DNA from: Poronia punctata | Lineage: Eukaryota; Ascomycota; Sordariomycetes; Xylariales; Xylariaceae | DNA: 64,000 nt | Assembly (NCBI GenBank): GCA_022579005.1 | Contig: MU401498.1 | Coordinates: 1 to 64,000 of the forward strand | Direction: 5' to 3' | Shown: positions 34,593 through 46,800 of the stretch, one piece after another | Layout: the number at the start of each line of letters is the position of its first letter | How positions within the stretch are numbered: position 1 is the first letter of the stretch | Position numbers and translations under genes: made by a program | Notes under the pieces: generated by a model | The model's input: only the letters and a program-made list of their open reading frames with translations | What the model was told of the DNA's origin: nothing | Databases searched by the model: none

Positions 34593-36082
34593 GTCTTACG
34601 GCCGCTGCATGATCTTTCATGGACCTAAGAGATTCCAGCAAGTCTCCATGACCGGGCTGTGGTGGAAGTCTGTTATCGCTCCCTGGCAACGAGGTGGTAT
34701 GGCGAAGTGGTATCGAGTACCGAACCGAAAAGTCGAGTTGGATGACCTTTCACGATAATAATAAAGGTGAGGGTGGGCAGTACGACGACTTGTAAGCCGC
34801 GGCGAAGCATACAGTCGCTTGATGATGGAAGGACGAGACTGTGAACGCGACTCGTTGTATAAGGTACTGACGACGACATATGTGTAGATGGCTTGGACTG
34901 GCGGTGTAACAACACAAGCCACAAAACCAAACTTGACTAGTCAACGGAAGGAGCCCGTGCCGTTATTTGATCTCAATGCCCGCGACTAAAAGGTACGTTC
35001 CGGGCTGTGAGTCCATGGTGAAAAGGGGTAGCGTCGAGTCCTAAGCTTGATGTTGATGAGTAAAGCCTTAAACTCAGCATCTAGGTCCGGATCTGAAGCC
35101 GACATAAGGATAACCAAAATATAATGAGAAGTCAGCAGATGGTATACATGCTGGTTTCCACCCCTCTCCGTGTGCTTTCGTTTTAACAAAGAGAGACGAG
35201 AAACAACTTGAGTCGTTTGGCTTGGTTTGATCAACGAGCAGAAAAGGTCAATATCCATCTAGGGAAGAAACTCATGGCTAAGCATCTTAAGAATACACAA
35301 ATATCTCGAATGCGTTTTTCATCTACATATTTTTGTGCTCGCCCTAAAGAACTGAGAACGAAGTACTACATAGTAGAACAGGCAGGGGGTATCCCGTCGT
35401 ACGGCCCGGCTTTACCCCAGCTGAGCCCGATGGCTTTGACCAATCATGAATCTTATCATTACCTATACATATTGCTTTTTATATCATACACATGTTTCCA
35501 ATTGTCTACGACCCAAAGTCTGTACACCCTCGTTTTTGCTCACTCCATGCATGTGAGGGTCGATAAAGTTCCCCTCGATACACGAGTTTCGCAAACGAAT
35601 ATCCCCCTTGAAATAAGCTTCTCCATCGACACCTCTTTTTCAACACCATTCTATATACCGGGAAGCCACGTTCCCGATTCCATCTGATCAGCAAGCACTT
35701 TGTGATTTCCGGGTCGGGAGACTGTTATCGACTTAATTAAGTAGCTACTCCCGCTACATCCCCTGCCTTGCGCGAGACTTCCAAAAAGTCGGGGAGGGGG
35801 AGTGCTTGCCAGTCAGTGGCGTGTCAGGGTTATCCCTTGCCGCGGGATATTGTTTGTGGTGGTACATAAAATCTCCACGAGTACATTTCCTCACAATCTT
35901 GATAACATACAACCTGCTGGATAGTTACCTATTTGCCAACACTCAGTACCTACCTAACATATCCGACATAGTCAGAAAAGATCCAGAACGTAAACCGAAA
36001 CCCCCTTTTCTAGAACCCTTTAATAGTAACAACCAACCAACCAACCAACCGCATCCCTCTCCCCCCCACCCCCTCTTCCAAA
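34593..36082. other. Intergenic, no gene seen
   Basis: About 1.5 kb upstream of the FAD monooxygenase. An ORF of 159 codons (35208-35687, +) lacks domain content and is judged chance. The last 100 bp is C/A-rich (CCAACCAACCAACC, then a C run), typical of a fungal 5' leader. Confidence 0.55.
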
Positions 36083-37546
36083 ATGCCATCCGCAATCCCA
36101 ACCCCAACCCCCGCCTTCCAAACCCAACAACCCCTCCAAATCGCCATCATCGGCGCCGGAATAACAGGCGTCCTCCTCGCCCTAGCTCTCGAGAAACGCA
36201 ATATCCCCTACGTCCTGTACGAACGAGCGGCTTGTTTCGGAGAAATCGGTGCCGGGATAGGATTTTCCCCCAATGCCGAGAGGGCTTTACGGTTGATTGA
36301 TGGAGATGTTCATCGGGCCTATAAGACTGTTGTGCCTGATACGGGGGTTGTTGAGTATTTTCGGTGGGTTAATGGTTTTGATGGGGAAGGACAAGGGAAA
36401 GGGGATGGGGAGGAGGAGGAGGAGAATGAGGTTTTTGCAGAATTGTTCATTGGGGTTGATTCTTTCCAAGGTGGGAGAAGATGTGATTTTTTGAATGTTT
36501 GGTCGGATATGATTCCGAGGGAAAAGGTCAAATTTCGGAAGGAAATCGATACTTTGTTCGAAAAGGAGGACGGGAAAGTACGGCTCAGGTTTAAGAATGA
36601 TGATGATGATGAAGAGGCGGAAGCTGATATTGGTATGTACACTTACTTACTTATTTCTACCCCTATTCCCCTCTTTTCAGCACTAGTATTGATACTCTTC
36701 ACAGTCATAGCCTGCGACGGAATCCGTTCCCGAACCCGACAAACGCTCTTCTCGGCCGCTACTTCTCCTTCTTCCGCAGCATATACTCATAAATTCTGCT
36801 TCCGCGCCCTTCTCCCCGTCCCTGTCGTCGTTCCCGTCATTGGAGAAACACGTACAAAGCTGCGCTTCATGTATAACGGCCCAAACGCACATATAATCAC
36901 CTACCCCGTAGCCAACAACACCTTGCTCAACGTCCTATTCGTCATCTCGGACCCCGAGCCATGGACGCATCCCCGCCACACCGCACCAGGGACCAAGTCC
37001 GAAATAGCAAATGCTTATGTCGGTTGGCATCCGTTTATTCGCCACTTGATCGATTTGTTACCCGATGATTTGGACAAGTGGGCTATTTTCGACATGTACG
37101 ATAACCCCGTTCCAGCTTATAATAAAGGTCCCGTGGCATTAGCTGGTGATGCGGCGCATGCGTCCGGACCCCATCTAGGTGCCGGTGCGGGGTTCGGGAT
37201 TGAAGACGCGCTTGTGTTGGCGAGTGTGTTGGAAGCTGCGGCGCAACAGGAACGACCAGGGAAGAGAAGAGTGGATATTTGTCATGATGCACTCGCGGCG
37301 TATAATGCCGTGCGTTATGAGCGTGGACAGTGGTTACCTGGTGCTACCCGGGAGGCGGTCGATTTGTTCCAGTGGCGGGACAGCGAGGTTTCTACGAACC
37401 CGGAAAAGTATTTGTCGAGGGTTGGACGGTTGTATCATGAGATATGGGATGAGAATCTGGATGTAATGGTGGATACGACGGTCAAGGAGTTCAGGAAGAG
37501 GTTACGTCCGTCTAATCAGGATCCTGGGAATGAGGGAGGATTGTAA
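36083..37546 (+). CDS. FAD-dependent monooxygenase, salicylate hydroxylase-like
   Basis: Class A flavoprotein monooxygenase of 463 residues; exons 36083-36632 and 36705-37546. The 72-nt intron is a multiple of three and open, but GTATGT/CACAG borders and the restored DG motif show it is removed. The Rossmann motif is G24-AG-ITG near the N-terminus; the second is ACDGIRSRTR; the third is LAGDAAHASGPHLGAGAGFGIEDA, where GD binds the FAD ribityl and GAGAG is typical of salicylate hydroxylase-like enzymes. It would use NAD(P)H and O2 to hydroxylate an aromatic or related substrate in the cytosol; the substrate is unknown. An acidic Glu-rich loop (about 110-120) is an insertion. It is convergent with the 7TM gene, 201 bp away. 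The start was chosen as the ATG shortly before the nucleotide-binding fold. Confidence 0.93.
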   Translation: MPSAIPTPTPAFQTQQPLQIAIIGAGITGVLLALALEKRNIPYVLYERAACFGEIGAGIGFSPNAERALRLIDGDVHRAYKTVVPDTGVVEYFRWVNGFDGEGQGKGDGEEEEENEVFAELFIGVDSFQGGRRCDFLNVWSDMIPREKVKFRKEIDTLFEKEDGKVRLRFKNDDDDEEAEADIGMYTYLLISTPIPLFSALVLILFTVIACDGIRSRTRQTLFSAATSPSSAAYTHKFCFRALLPVPVVVPVIGETRTKLRFMYNGPNAHIITYPVANNTLLNVLFVISDPEPWTHPRHTAPGTKSEIANAYVGWHPFIRHLIDLLPDDLDKWAIFDMYDNPVPAYNKGPVALAGDAAHASGPHLGAGAGFGIEDALVLASVLEAAAQQERPGKRRVDICHDALAAYNAVRYERGQWLPGATREAVDLFQWRDSEVSTNPEKYLSRVGRLYHEIWDENLDVMVDTTVKEFRKRLRPSNQDPGNEGGL

Positions 37547-37747
37547 CCTTCGAGAGAGACTGAGCATGAGGTGTGCCCCGGAGGAAGCCAATTTCTCAGC
37601 GCCGTGTGTTTGAGTTGAGAAGATATTACAATCCACAGTGGCAACATCGGATCAAGTCGCGTTGGATAGAGTATCCGGTAATGCGGTTCGATATAGAGTT
37701 CATACAATGATATCCAGTCGGCTTTTATAGAAAAGACTTTATCTGGT

Positions 37748-38752
37748 TCATGAGGTCCCGGGAGTCTTTCCCTCGTCATGAAAGGCTGCCATCGGAGAAA
37801 GAGCACTCGACTCAAGACTGGCTAGAGCTAGATTGAAGTCTTCGTCATCATCCACTTTCAAAAATGAGTCGATACTCTGTCGTATCCGTCTACTCGAGGG
37901 ACCATCAGAGTCTGGATGATTGTGCTTCGGTTTGCGCCTCTTTGACCGTAGAGCGCGTATCGATCCGTATATACTGGGAGCGTTCGCCACGAACGTCGAC
38001 ACAAACATCTGCACAGCGGCCCATAAACTCCTTGTCGACTGCAGCGAGTCGCTGTTGAGCACGGAAACGAGTCGTATGATGCTGATGGCGATGCAGAACG
38101 TGCCCAGGAGGTATAGTGCGTAAATAGTGATACGTTCGGTAAGTGGCCGTGCGATTCTCTGGCTTCTGTGGGTTATGGGGAATGCGATGATGAGGAGTAG
38201 CACGTCGAGAACCATGTTGCTGACGGCCTGGGTGAATAGCTGGGCATATGCGTACACACAATATCCCGGATCGGGATACAACTGCCAATACAGCTGGATA
38301 GGTCGGCACTCAAGGAAGGTGACGAGGACGACGGCAACAAAGGTAACGACGACAGCGACCCATGTGATCTTGATTAGAGGCGCCACCGTGGTGTAGGCTT
38401 GCGTGACCTGGGAATAGAACAGCAGGAGGATGCATATCTGCAGCCAGAGCACGACGGTGACGAGGACTCGGGATACAAGTACCAGTTTGCTCCCGATCCT
38501 GACGTCGTCAAGGTTGGTTTCATCCGTGTAGCCATGCTTTAGAACGTCCGAGGTATTGCCATAATTCAGGTAGTAGATATTCACGACTATCCTCGCTACA
38601 ACGGCGACGACGGAAGCGACGACGAGGAAGATTCTAGCGTCAAATCGTCGGCGCAACAGTGCCAAGACCAGACGTAGGGCTAGGATGCATAAAGCCAGAG
38701 CCGAAGTAATGTAACTGACATAGGCTGCCTCCAGCGCATTCGACTGCATCAT
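37748..38752 (-). CDS. Seven-transmembrane protein, rhodopsin-like Pezizomycotina family
   Basis: Single-exon membrane protein of 334 residues. Seven hydrophobic helices can be drawn between about residues 12 and 262, including LCILALRLVLALL, VVASVVAVVARIVV, LWLQICILLLF and ALYLLGTFCIAISII. Conserved-looking points are SRVLVTVVLWLQI in the third helix and CRPIQLYWQLYPDPGYC in the loop after the fourth. It resembles the fungal rhodopsin-like integral membrane family that includes Pth11-related proteins. Unlike the 7807-9571 receptor it has no signal peptide and no CFEM domain. The tail has Lys/Arg-rich and Asp-rich segments that could be cytoplasmic. Signalling role and ligand are unknown. Confidence 0.87.
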   Translation of the reverse strand: MMQSNALEAAYVSYITSALALCILALRLVLALLRRRFDARIFLVVASVVAVVARIVVNIYYLNYGNTSDVLKHGYTDETNLDDVRIGSKLVLVSRVLVTVVLWLQICILLLFYSQVTQAYTTVAPLIKITWVAVVVTFVAVVLVTFLECRPIQLYWQLYPDPGYCVYAYAQLFTQAVSNMVLDVLLLIIAFPITHRSQRIARPLTERITIYALYLLGTFCIAISIIRLVSVLNSDSLQSTRSLWAAVQMFVSTFVANAPSIYGSIRALRSKRRKPKHNHPDSDGPSSRRIRQSIDSFLKVDDDEDFNLALASLESSALSPMAAFHDEGKTPGTS

Positions 38753-40834
38753 CGTGGGGCTGGGGCGATAAATGGCATCGTCTTGGAAGTTGGGCCAGCT
38801 AAGCGTGCTCGCTTGCGCTTGATGGCATTCTGTCGACGTCCAAGTAACTCGATGTAACCGACGTCTCGGATGGTAACAAACACGTGTGAAGCTACGAGAT
38901 GGAGAAAAAGATGGTCAAAGGCACGCGTTGTTGTACAGAAACCCAACGACAACGGGTCAAAAATAGGGAGGGTAGGGAAGGAAAAGCAACATCTTGCACG
39001 TCTCAGGGGCACTTTGCCCAACCCAACTTACTTGTATGTGGCCAAGTACGTAACTCATAGTCCTTGATTAGAGTATGGGCGCTTGTATGTACCTAGCAAG
39101 TAATCGCCAACATAAGCAACAATGCAAGTAAGCACATGAGCATTTATCCTAACCCAGGAGGAGCCTGGATTGGTGTCACAAAGAAGCAGGCTGGTAATAA
39201 TCCGGCTTTGTTTGGTTGGTTTGGCTGTAGTCTTTGGTGGCTATTTGGGAGACCATCGCTGCCCAGCGGCTATCCACCCGAGCTAATGGGGGTCGTCGAG
39301 ACTCCTTCAGCTAATAACCTAGTGGCAAAATACTCGGCCTAATCGCACTCGTCCCTAGTATGTAGGTAGTTTCTTTATATAATGATGAGGGCCAAATCAG
39401 GCGAGGTCGATACTTTATTACCCTCTGCTGGTCGGTTTGTGATCATAATAAATCATATACAAACCGTTGATCCGCTCACGGGGAAGTGGAAAGGGGAGGG
39501 AGTTATTGGATCCATACCTGACGACCTGCGTTCGTATCCCCGCCATAAGCACCCAGCGTCCATGCAGGACTACCTAAAGGACTTGGGACGACGAAATCGC
39601 ACGAATCGGGTACGCGGGCACAGGCACGGGCAGGCAAATCTGGGGTTTGACCAGCTAGCTTACTGGTTTTGGTTTACCTATCCTGGCTAGCAAGTCGCCC
39701 AATTTATTTTGCCTAGGACTGGCAAACAAAAAAAAGTGCTATTGGGATCAAATGCTGATGCGACCAAGCGAGTAGTGTAGGGACAAGCTGAGAAGGTTAG
39801 AGAAAATCATCCCAAGCTCTGAGTCGCACGCAGATAGTATTCTAGGAAGTCGCAAGTTGTTTAATAAGAGAGCTACTGCCAACATTTTACCGTCGGCGTA
39901 GAAGTGAGCAAATAAATAAGTCTAGACTGCCTTGGTTCGACATTAGAAATGGCGTTCAAGATATACGAGCCTGTACCGTTAGGGATTAGCGTGTAGAGCT
40001 GTCTAGTGGAAATAATTTGTGGTGCCGCATGTCCACTATGCCCCGCGCCTTACTAAGCATTAGACGTCCACTAACGCATGATAAACCCCAAAGTACAAAC
40101 GCTCGTCTTACCACTCTTGAAATGCGGCCTGATAACTTAGTTGTACATGTACATGAACAGAGTAGCCGCTGACATGTAGCTAATTCGTACTGGTAGAAGA
40201 ATACCTAGTAGGTACTCACCAGCGACAGAGAAAAAGCCTGGGTAAATGACGACAGGGAGCTGAACAATTATCTCTCAACTCTATCTCGGCATTTATCAAG
40301 CCACGAGGATATGTACTAGTAGAGCAAGGGAAAAACACCAAATATACAAGGAACCGTTTCTCGTTAATACTAACAAAGTAACACTAGTCTGACATTATAC
40401 ACAACGCGGCCTTGCCATTCAAGTGCCGGACGTTGATGATCCTCCCATGTCAACTCCCACAAACCGACTGACAGCAATGGCGTATACACACCCAGAGGAA
40501 AAACGACCAATTCCACACAGTCAAATTTTGGTTCGCAAGTTCCGGTATGGCTAAATCGTGAAACCAGATAGGTTTAAAGGGGGGAGTTAACCTTGTGCTA
40601 GCCCGAATCGTGGCGAAACGGCCATCGTGGTATATAGAGGAGATAGAGACTTCGTGGATGAGTGGTATCCGCCGTCGCGAAGGAGAAACACAAGAAAAAT
40701 CGTAGACTTCGTTCGGGTCTTCGTAACCCACAGTGTGCTTCAACACATGTGGGAAGGTGATTAAAACGATGGACTAAAAAGAAAACTTGGGTGATCTGAT
40801 GGAGATCTCGTGGGTTGAGAATATAGAATGGTAA
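38753..40834. other. Intergenic, no gene seen
   Basis: About 2.1 kb containing the 7TM gene promoter and the ApsA 3' region. Small ORFs (for example 39382-39690 and 40450-40746) have no domain or splice support. Confidence 0.6.
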
Positions 40835-43800
40835 TTATACGCGGGACCGGACAGAGCCCATGACGGGTTGGGAGCTCGATGGACCAGGAGGCGGATGAGT
40901 ATGTGTGTGCGTATGCCCGTGGGACTGCGATTGCGTGTGCAAGCTCGATAGACGCCCTCGCTTCGTTGTACGAGGCAACGTGCTTACATCATGTTTTCCT
41001 ATGCGCAGACGACGGTTAGTATTGTGACGCACGGGGTGTACTGTATACATGAAAAGGGTTCTTACCATCGCAGCATGCTCTGACATTCTCGAGTCTGTCC
41101 GACTCCCTGTCCTGTTGTTCGATGATTTGCCTCAGATCCTCAGCACTGTCAGGAACCTCACTGGCTTCGTAGATAGCGCTGTCGTAAGGTTGGTGGCTCC
41201 GGCTTCTTAAGCTGCTAAAGGTGCTGCGACCTCTGCTGCTCGACTTCCAGTAACCACTGAGCCTACCAAGCGTTCCACTACGGGCAACATCTCTCTCGTG
41301 AGTAGGCGTCAGGGTCGGGATGCTCATGTCGATGCTTGGCGAGTCGTTCCTTGTCGTTCTCGAGTTGTACGACGACAAGGATGGTGGAGGTCGCGATCTT
41401 TGCCCATTAGCCGGTCGGGGTTGCATTGACGGGTTAAACTCGTCCACATCTTCTTGCGTGATATTCCCCGACGCTTCCTCGCTCTCCTGCTTGTCTTCGT
41501 TGCTTGAGCGGAGCAAAAGGTAGGATAGCGCGTTGAACCAGGTCTCGTGTCGCTGGCCGGTCGTGCATGTGAACTTGATCGTGCGGCCGGGCGAAATCAC
41601 AACAAGACTCTTGCGGTGTAGCCCGGGGGGCATGGGATTGTCGTCTGCCACGACGCGAACGGCCTCGATGGGGACGCTCTTGGCCCTCATCTCGCCACGG
41701 TTGGCAGCGGCTGGGTCCCCATCACTCCAGTAAAGAGCGCGGGTGTATGGGTGGACCCAGAAGAATCGCCTATGTCGGTTCTCCGACATCTCCCCACGCC
41801 CGGCCTTCCGAGTGTACTTCCAGAGGTATTCACCAATCATGGTCTGCGTGACCGCTTGGATCATGCGGGGGTCCGTGTGGGAGCTGAGACCCGAGTCCAT
41901 GCCCATCCCGTTGTTGATGTTGAATCGAGTATCGATCTCCGAGGCAAAGGAAGATATGGACGATTGTCTGCTGCGCATTGGCATCTTTGTTGGCGACTGA
42001 ACATCCGCATACCCCATGGCCTTAGCAACGCGGGGTGTGATTGTTGCGTCCTTGTTAGGAGTGGGGGATAGAGGCCGTCGGATACTTGGTGTCTGCGGAC
42101 GGGAAGGCGAGGCGCGGTATGCAGATGCTGGTACCGCGGGAGGGGCCATGGTGCTTCTGTGCCCCTGGGCAGATCCGGTTCGTGCTGCCTCGATGACTTC
42201 AAGATGATTGGTCGGCAGCGGTGGTCTGCTGTAAACGCCACTGCGATAACTGGCCGAGCTCCCGGGCCGACGTGCAGTAATGGCTTCGAGACCGCCAGTT
42301 TCGGTCGTTCTGGGCTTGGTGCGTACAACACTACCGAAGCTCTCAGTGGATGGCCGCCTGATGCGAACCGTCGCAGGAGTGGAAATAGAGCCCTCGTCAA
42401 AAGACATCTCAGCCTCATCTTCGTGGACCGTGTCGATTACGGCTGCATCGTGGTGTTGCTGGTGCTTCATTAGTTGGTCTAAGCCGTCTGCTGTCAGCGT
42501 AGTTTGAGAACCCTGGTTGGCAGTCTCTGTTTGAGGCTTCCGCGTCGGCCGCGTGTCCGTGTTCGTGGTGATCTCCCTGAACGGCTGTTCTGAGCCAACT
42601 CTCTCGGTTCTATTCACGTCATTGGGGGATTGACGTGTATCGTCCTCTGCAATAACTGTCGCGGGCGTCGCCTTGCTCTTCCTGCCAAATCCACTGTTTA
42701 GGTTGCGTGGTGTCACCGGTTCTCGATCGCGTGGCATAACGAAGGCTTCCCGTCTCGCGCTCTTGATATCGATAAATTCGACCGGCTCCGTCTGGATAGA
42801 ACTCATGGGCGAGTACTCAAGAGCAGGCTGGTCTGCGGCTAAGCTCAACTTCAGAGCTTCGAGCTCTTCAGCATGTCTGGCCATGAGCCTTGCCTTTTCA
42901 GCGTCGCCTACTTGAATGTAGGATTCGAGCGCCTCGGCATGCTGGGCTCTTAGAGCCTCCAGCTCCCGAGTAAGCTTAGCCTCGCTCTCCTGGGCGTGTT
43001 GGTCGAGGATCTGCACATATTGGACCTTGACAGCTTCCACCTCACGGGCGAGTGTAGATTCACTGTCTTTCCTCAACTGCTCCAATTGCAGAGCGTGTTC
43101 GCGCCTCAATGCCTCGAGTGCTGCTGACTGGCTATCTTCCCCTTCGGCCTTGGCGGTTTCAAGGGATTTGGCGTGGTCCGCGTTGAGATCTTTCAATACC
43201 TTGTCCAGGTAGGACTCGTGCTCGATTCTTAGAGAGGTCAGGGCGGCATCATGGGCAGACTTGAGCTCTGCAATCTTATCAGCATGAGATTGGCCAAGCT
43301 CGGCACTCATCTTGTCCAGATCGCGTTGATGCTGATCGCGTAACGCCGCGAGTTCATCGGACTTATCCGATTCGGTTCGCTGCCGGAGTTCCTCCAGCTC
43401 GCGCGCCCGTGATTCGGCAAGTTCCTCTACCTTGCGGCTGAGTTCGGCATCGTGGTTGGCCTTGAGAATCTCGAGGTTTGCAGTATGACTGGCGCCTAAG
43501 GCCGCGAGTTCTGCGAGTTTTCTCCGGTCACTATCCTCTCGGACTTCCGCCAGTTTCTGCTCATGGCTATTTGCTAATTCCTCGAGATGCTTCGTCAGAT
43601 CCGCCTCCGACTCCCTCTTCACGGCCTCGAGATCCGCTGTGTATTTGGCACTCAAGGATTCCCGTTCCGTTGAATGAGCAGCCTCAAATTCGTGCCGCAG
43701 GGCCTCTGTTTCCTTTGCATGATTTGCAGAAAGCTCGGCAATTAATAACGACTTGGAAGATTCGTGTTCATCCTTCAGCCTCTGCAGCTCGTCGAGATGC

Positions 43801-46800
43801 TTATCCGCCTGCGCCTTGAGTTCTTCGGCCTTGGCAGCTGTGTTTTCAGCCCTAAGAGCCTTCAGCTCGTCGAGATGCTTGGCCGTGATCACTTCCACTT
43901 CCTTGCTTCTCGCTGCCGCATGCTCACTCTTCAACGTATCGATTTCGCGTTCGTGGGCCGATTTGAGAGCCTCGATGGCCTGGCTATGGGCCTGTTCCGT
44001 GTCCCGCTTGTGGGCTTCGAGGATCTCGGCGTGGGCCGCCTTGATGGCTTCAATTTGTTGAGTATGAGCAGCATTCCCTTCGGCCTTGGAGGACTCGACT
44101 TGTTTTCCCAGAGCTGCTTTGAAACCATCCAATTCTTTGGCGTGGGCCGCGGCATGCTGGCTGTTGAGTGTCTCGATCTCCTGCGCATGAGCGTCCTTGA
44201 CTGCGCCAATTTCCCTTGACAGAGCCACATCGCCTTCGGCTTTCGTAGTCTCGAGTTGTTTGGTATGCGATTCCACCATGGCAGCGATTGCCACTGCGTT
44301 GGCCGACTCCAGAACTTTCTTGAGTTCTTCTTGCTCTTTGACGTGGGAGGCCTTGATAGCTTCAAGTTCCCGCGAATGGGCTGTGCTCATGTTGTCCTTT
44401 AGCTCACTGACCTGCTTCTTGTGTGACTCGAGCAGAGAAGCAACTGCAGCAGCATGTGTGGCATCTTTCTCTTTACCAAGCGCCTCCTGCTGCTTTTCAT
44501 GCGATGATCGGAGGGACTCGAGTTCCTGTGAATGGGCCGCAAGTAGACCGCTCTTCGCGTCCTCTAACTCCTTGTTGTGGGACTCACTTAGTGCCGCTAG
44601 AGTGGTAGCATGAGCACTGGCAAGTTCCTCTTTAACCCTTGTCAGCTGTTGGGCGTGGGTAGTCCGTAGCGAGTCAATTTCTTCAGAGTGCACGGCTTCG
44701 ATAGACGCCTTTGCCTTTTCGGCCTTCTCTACGTGCGCTGCTTCAAGAGTTTCTAACCGCCCATCGTAATCGGCAATTATCGACTCCTTGGTCTGTTCTA
44801 ATTGTGCAGCGTGGCTTGATTTGAGCCCTTCGACTTCTCTAGCATGAGTGTCTGAGAGGTCCTTCTTCGTAGTTTCAATCTGCTGAGTATGAGTAGCAAC
44901 CAAGACTGCTAGTGCAGAAGCATGGGCGGCTTCGTTCTCAGATCTGAGTCGGGACAGCTCTTCGGCATGCTTCGAATTAAGGGACTCAATGTCGGCCAAG
45001 GCAGCCGCTTTGAGGTCTGATTCCATCTGCGCCAGCTCTTTGGCGTGAGAAGCCTGTAATGTTTCCAGGGCCTCCAAATGAGCATCGAGAGCATCCTTGC
45101 TTTGCGATTTCTCCTGGGCCAACTGTTCGGCATGAAGGCTCTTGAGCGATTCAAGCTCGCGTTCGTAAGATTCCTGAGTAGAAGCAATGGCTGTCTTAAC
45201 TTCCGAGCCAAGTTCATCTGTATGCTTCGACTGAAGGGATTCCATTGCGCGGGCATGGGAAGCCTCCATCTCTGCCAGCGATTGGGCAATGGCTTCTCCG
45301 TGATTGTTGCGGAGAGCCTCGAGTTCTTGAGCATGTGCCAATGTAAGCGCGGTAGCTGCCTGGGCAAGCTCGTCTCTATGTTGGGATTTCATAGCATCAA
45401 GCGCTACCGTCTTCTCGGCGTTGATGTTTTGTAGCTGCTCTGCGTGCTTGGCGTGAAGAGCTGCTATTATTGGGCCAGCGGTATCAGGTTCTGGTAGAGG
45501 CTCGACATAGTGAGCATGCATCGTTGAGATGGCAAGCTCACTGAGAGGCTCCGTCATCATACCACTATCAACCATGCTAACCTTGGGCAACATTGGCACA
45601 GCTGGCGGCGGTGTCACGGCTCGAACTCTAGTCGACCTGCGGCTTGGCGTCGCCGACATGTTGGATTCATTGTCGCTACCATCGAAGTCGCCCAATTCGG
45701 CGGCCAAGCTCTGCACCGGCTGCTTAGGCGTGCCCATCAGGCTGCTGGCAGAGAAGCTTGCCGGGCTGCCTTGCATCGCTGGCTCTTCACTAGCATGCCT
45801 GGATGGTCGTCGGTTCGCGCCCCGGGCCACGCGGAGGGGGAATTTGGCATGCAGAGGAGGCAGTGATGTCGGCGTTCTCGAGTCTTCGTAGTGATAGTCC
45901 TCGTCTTCTGTCGATGCCGTGCTATCGATCGACATGCTGCGCTGTATGCTAAACATGTTTTGACCCCTGCCTCCCTTTAGAGTCCGACGTCTTGAAGGAC
46001 TTTCCGTCTCGGTTTCGACGTCGTCACTAGAAAACTCTTCGGCGCCTGTATGGAAGTCATCCGTCTCGGTGGCAAGCTCATTCGCCGTTTCAAATGCGGC
46101 ATCGCTGGTTTCGTTGGCCGTCTCGAACTGATCCGTCTGTTCCATCTGTTCGGGGACTGGGGCGAATATGGTTGTCTCACGGGAGATTGGCGAAGAGCGT
46201 GGATGCTGGACGATGTCGGGTTGATCTTCCCAGGTGGAATCGTCGGCAAAGATTTCGCTACGAGCACTACGCAAGCCGCCCAAGAGTCGAGGCGGCTTCT
46301 TGAATAATTCCTTCGCCTCGGCCTTTCGGGTACGCCTGGTCGGGACGATGGGATCATTCCGCATTCTCTCTATCTCATCGCGAGCTTCCTGTAAGAGCCT
46401 TCTAGTCTCCATCCTCTCAGTCTTCTCGCGATGGACATTGGACCTCAAGCTCTGGATCGTGCGTTGGGCATGGGCGAGTGACGTCTTCAACGTCTCCGAC
46501 TCTAGCATGGAATGGCGCGGCGTGCTCTTGACAGGCGATGGCGGCGGCGAATGTTCCGGCGTGGTATTATCATGCGCAGTCTGGAAGTCCTCGTCGCTCA
46601 TACCCAGAATGGACTCACGCTCCAACTTCCTTCCACGTACAGAAGCGGACACTGCCTTGGCGAGCTCCTGGTTCTGCCCTGTCAGATCGTCAATCTTCCT
46701 TTGCATGGCGGCCCTCTCGGATTCGCCCATGACCATAGTCCGCTTAGCGGTGCCTAGTTCAATGTCGTGGTGTTTGACGACGGCCGCGTGCTCTTCCACG

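Noticed and set aside
35208..35687. 159-codon ORF upstream of the FAD monooxygenase
   Set aside because: No signal, domain or splice support; composition changes along its length and it overlaps likely promoter DNA.
43478..44219. Several antisense ORFs of 100-151 codons across the apsA repeats (and others 41320-47117)
   Set aside because: They are shadows on the opposite strand of a long, GC-rich coiled-coil coding region with a clear homologue.
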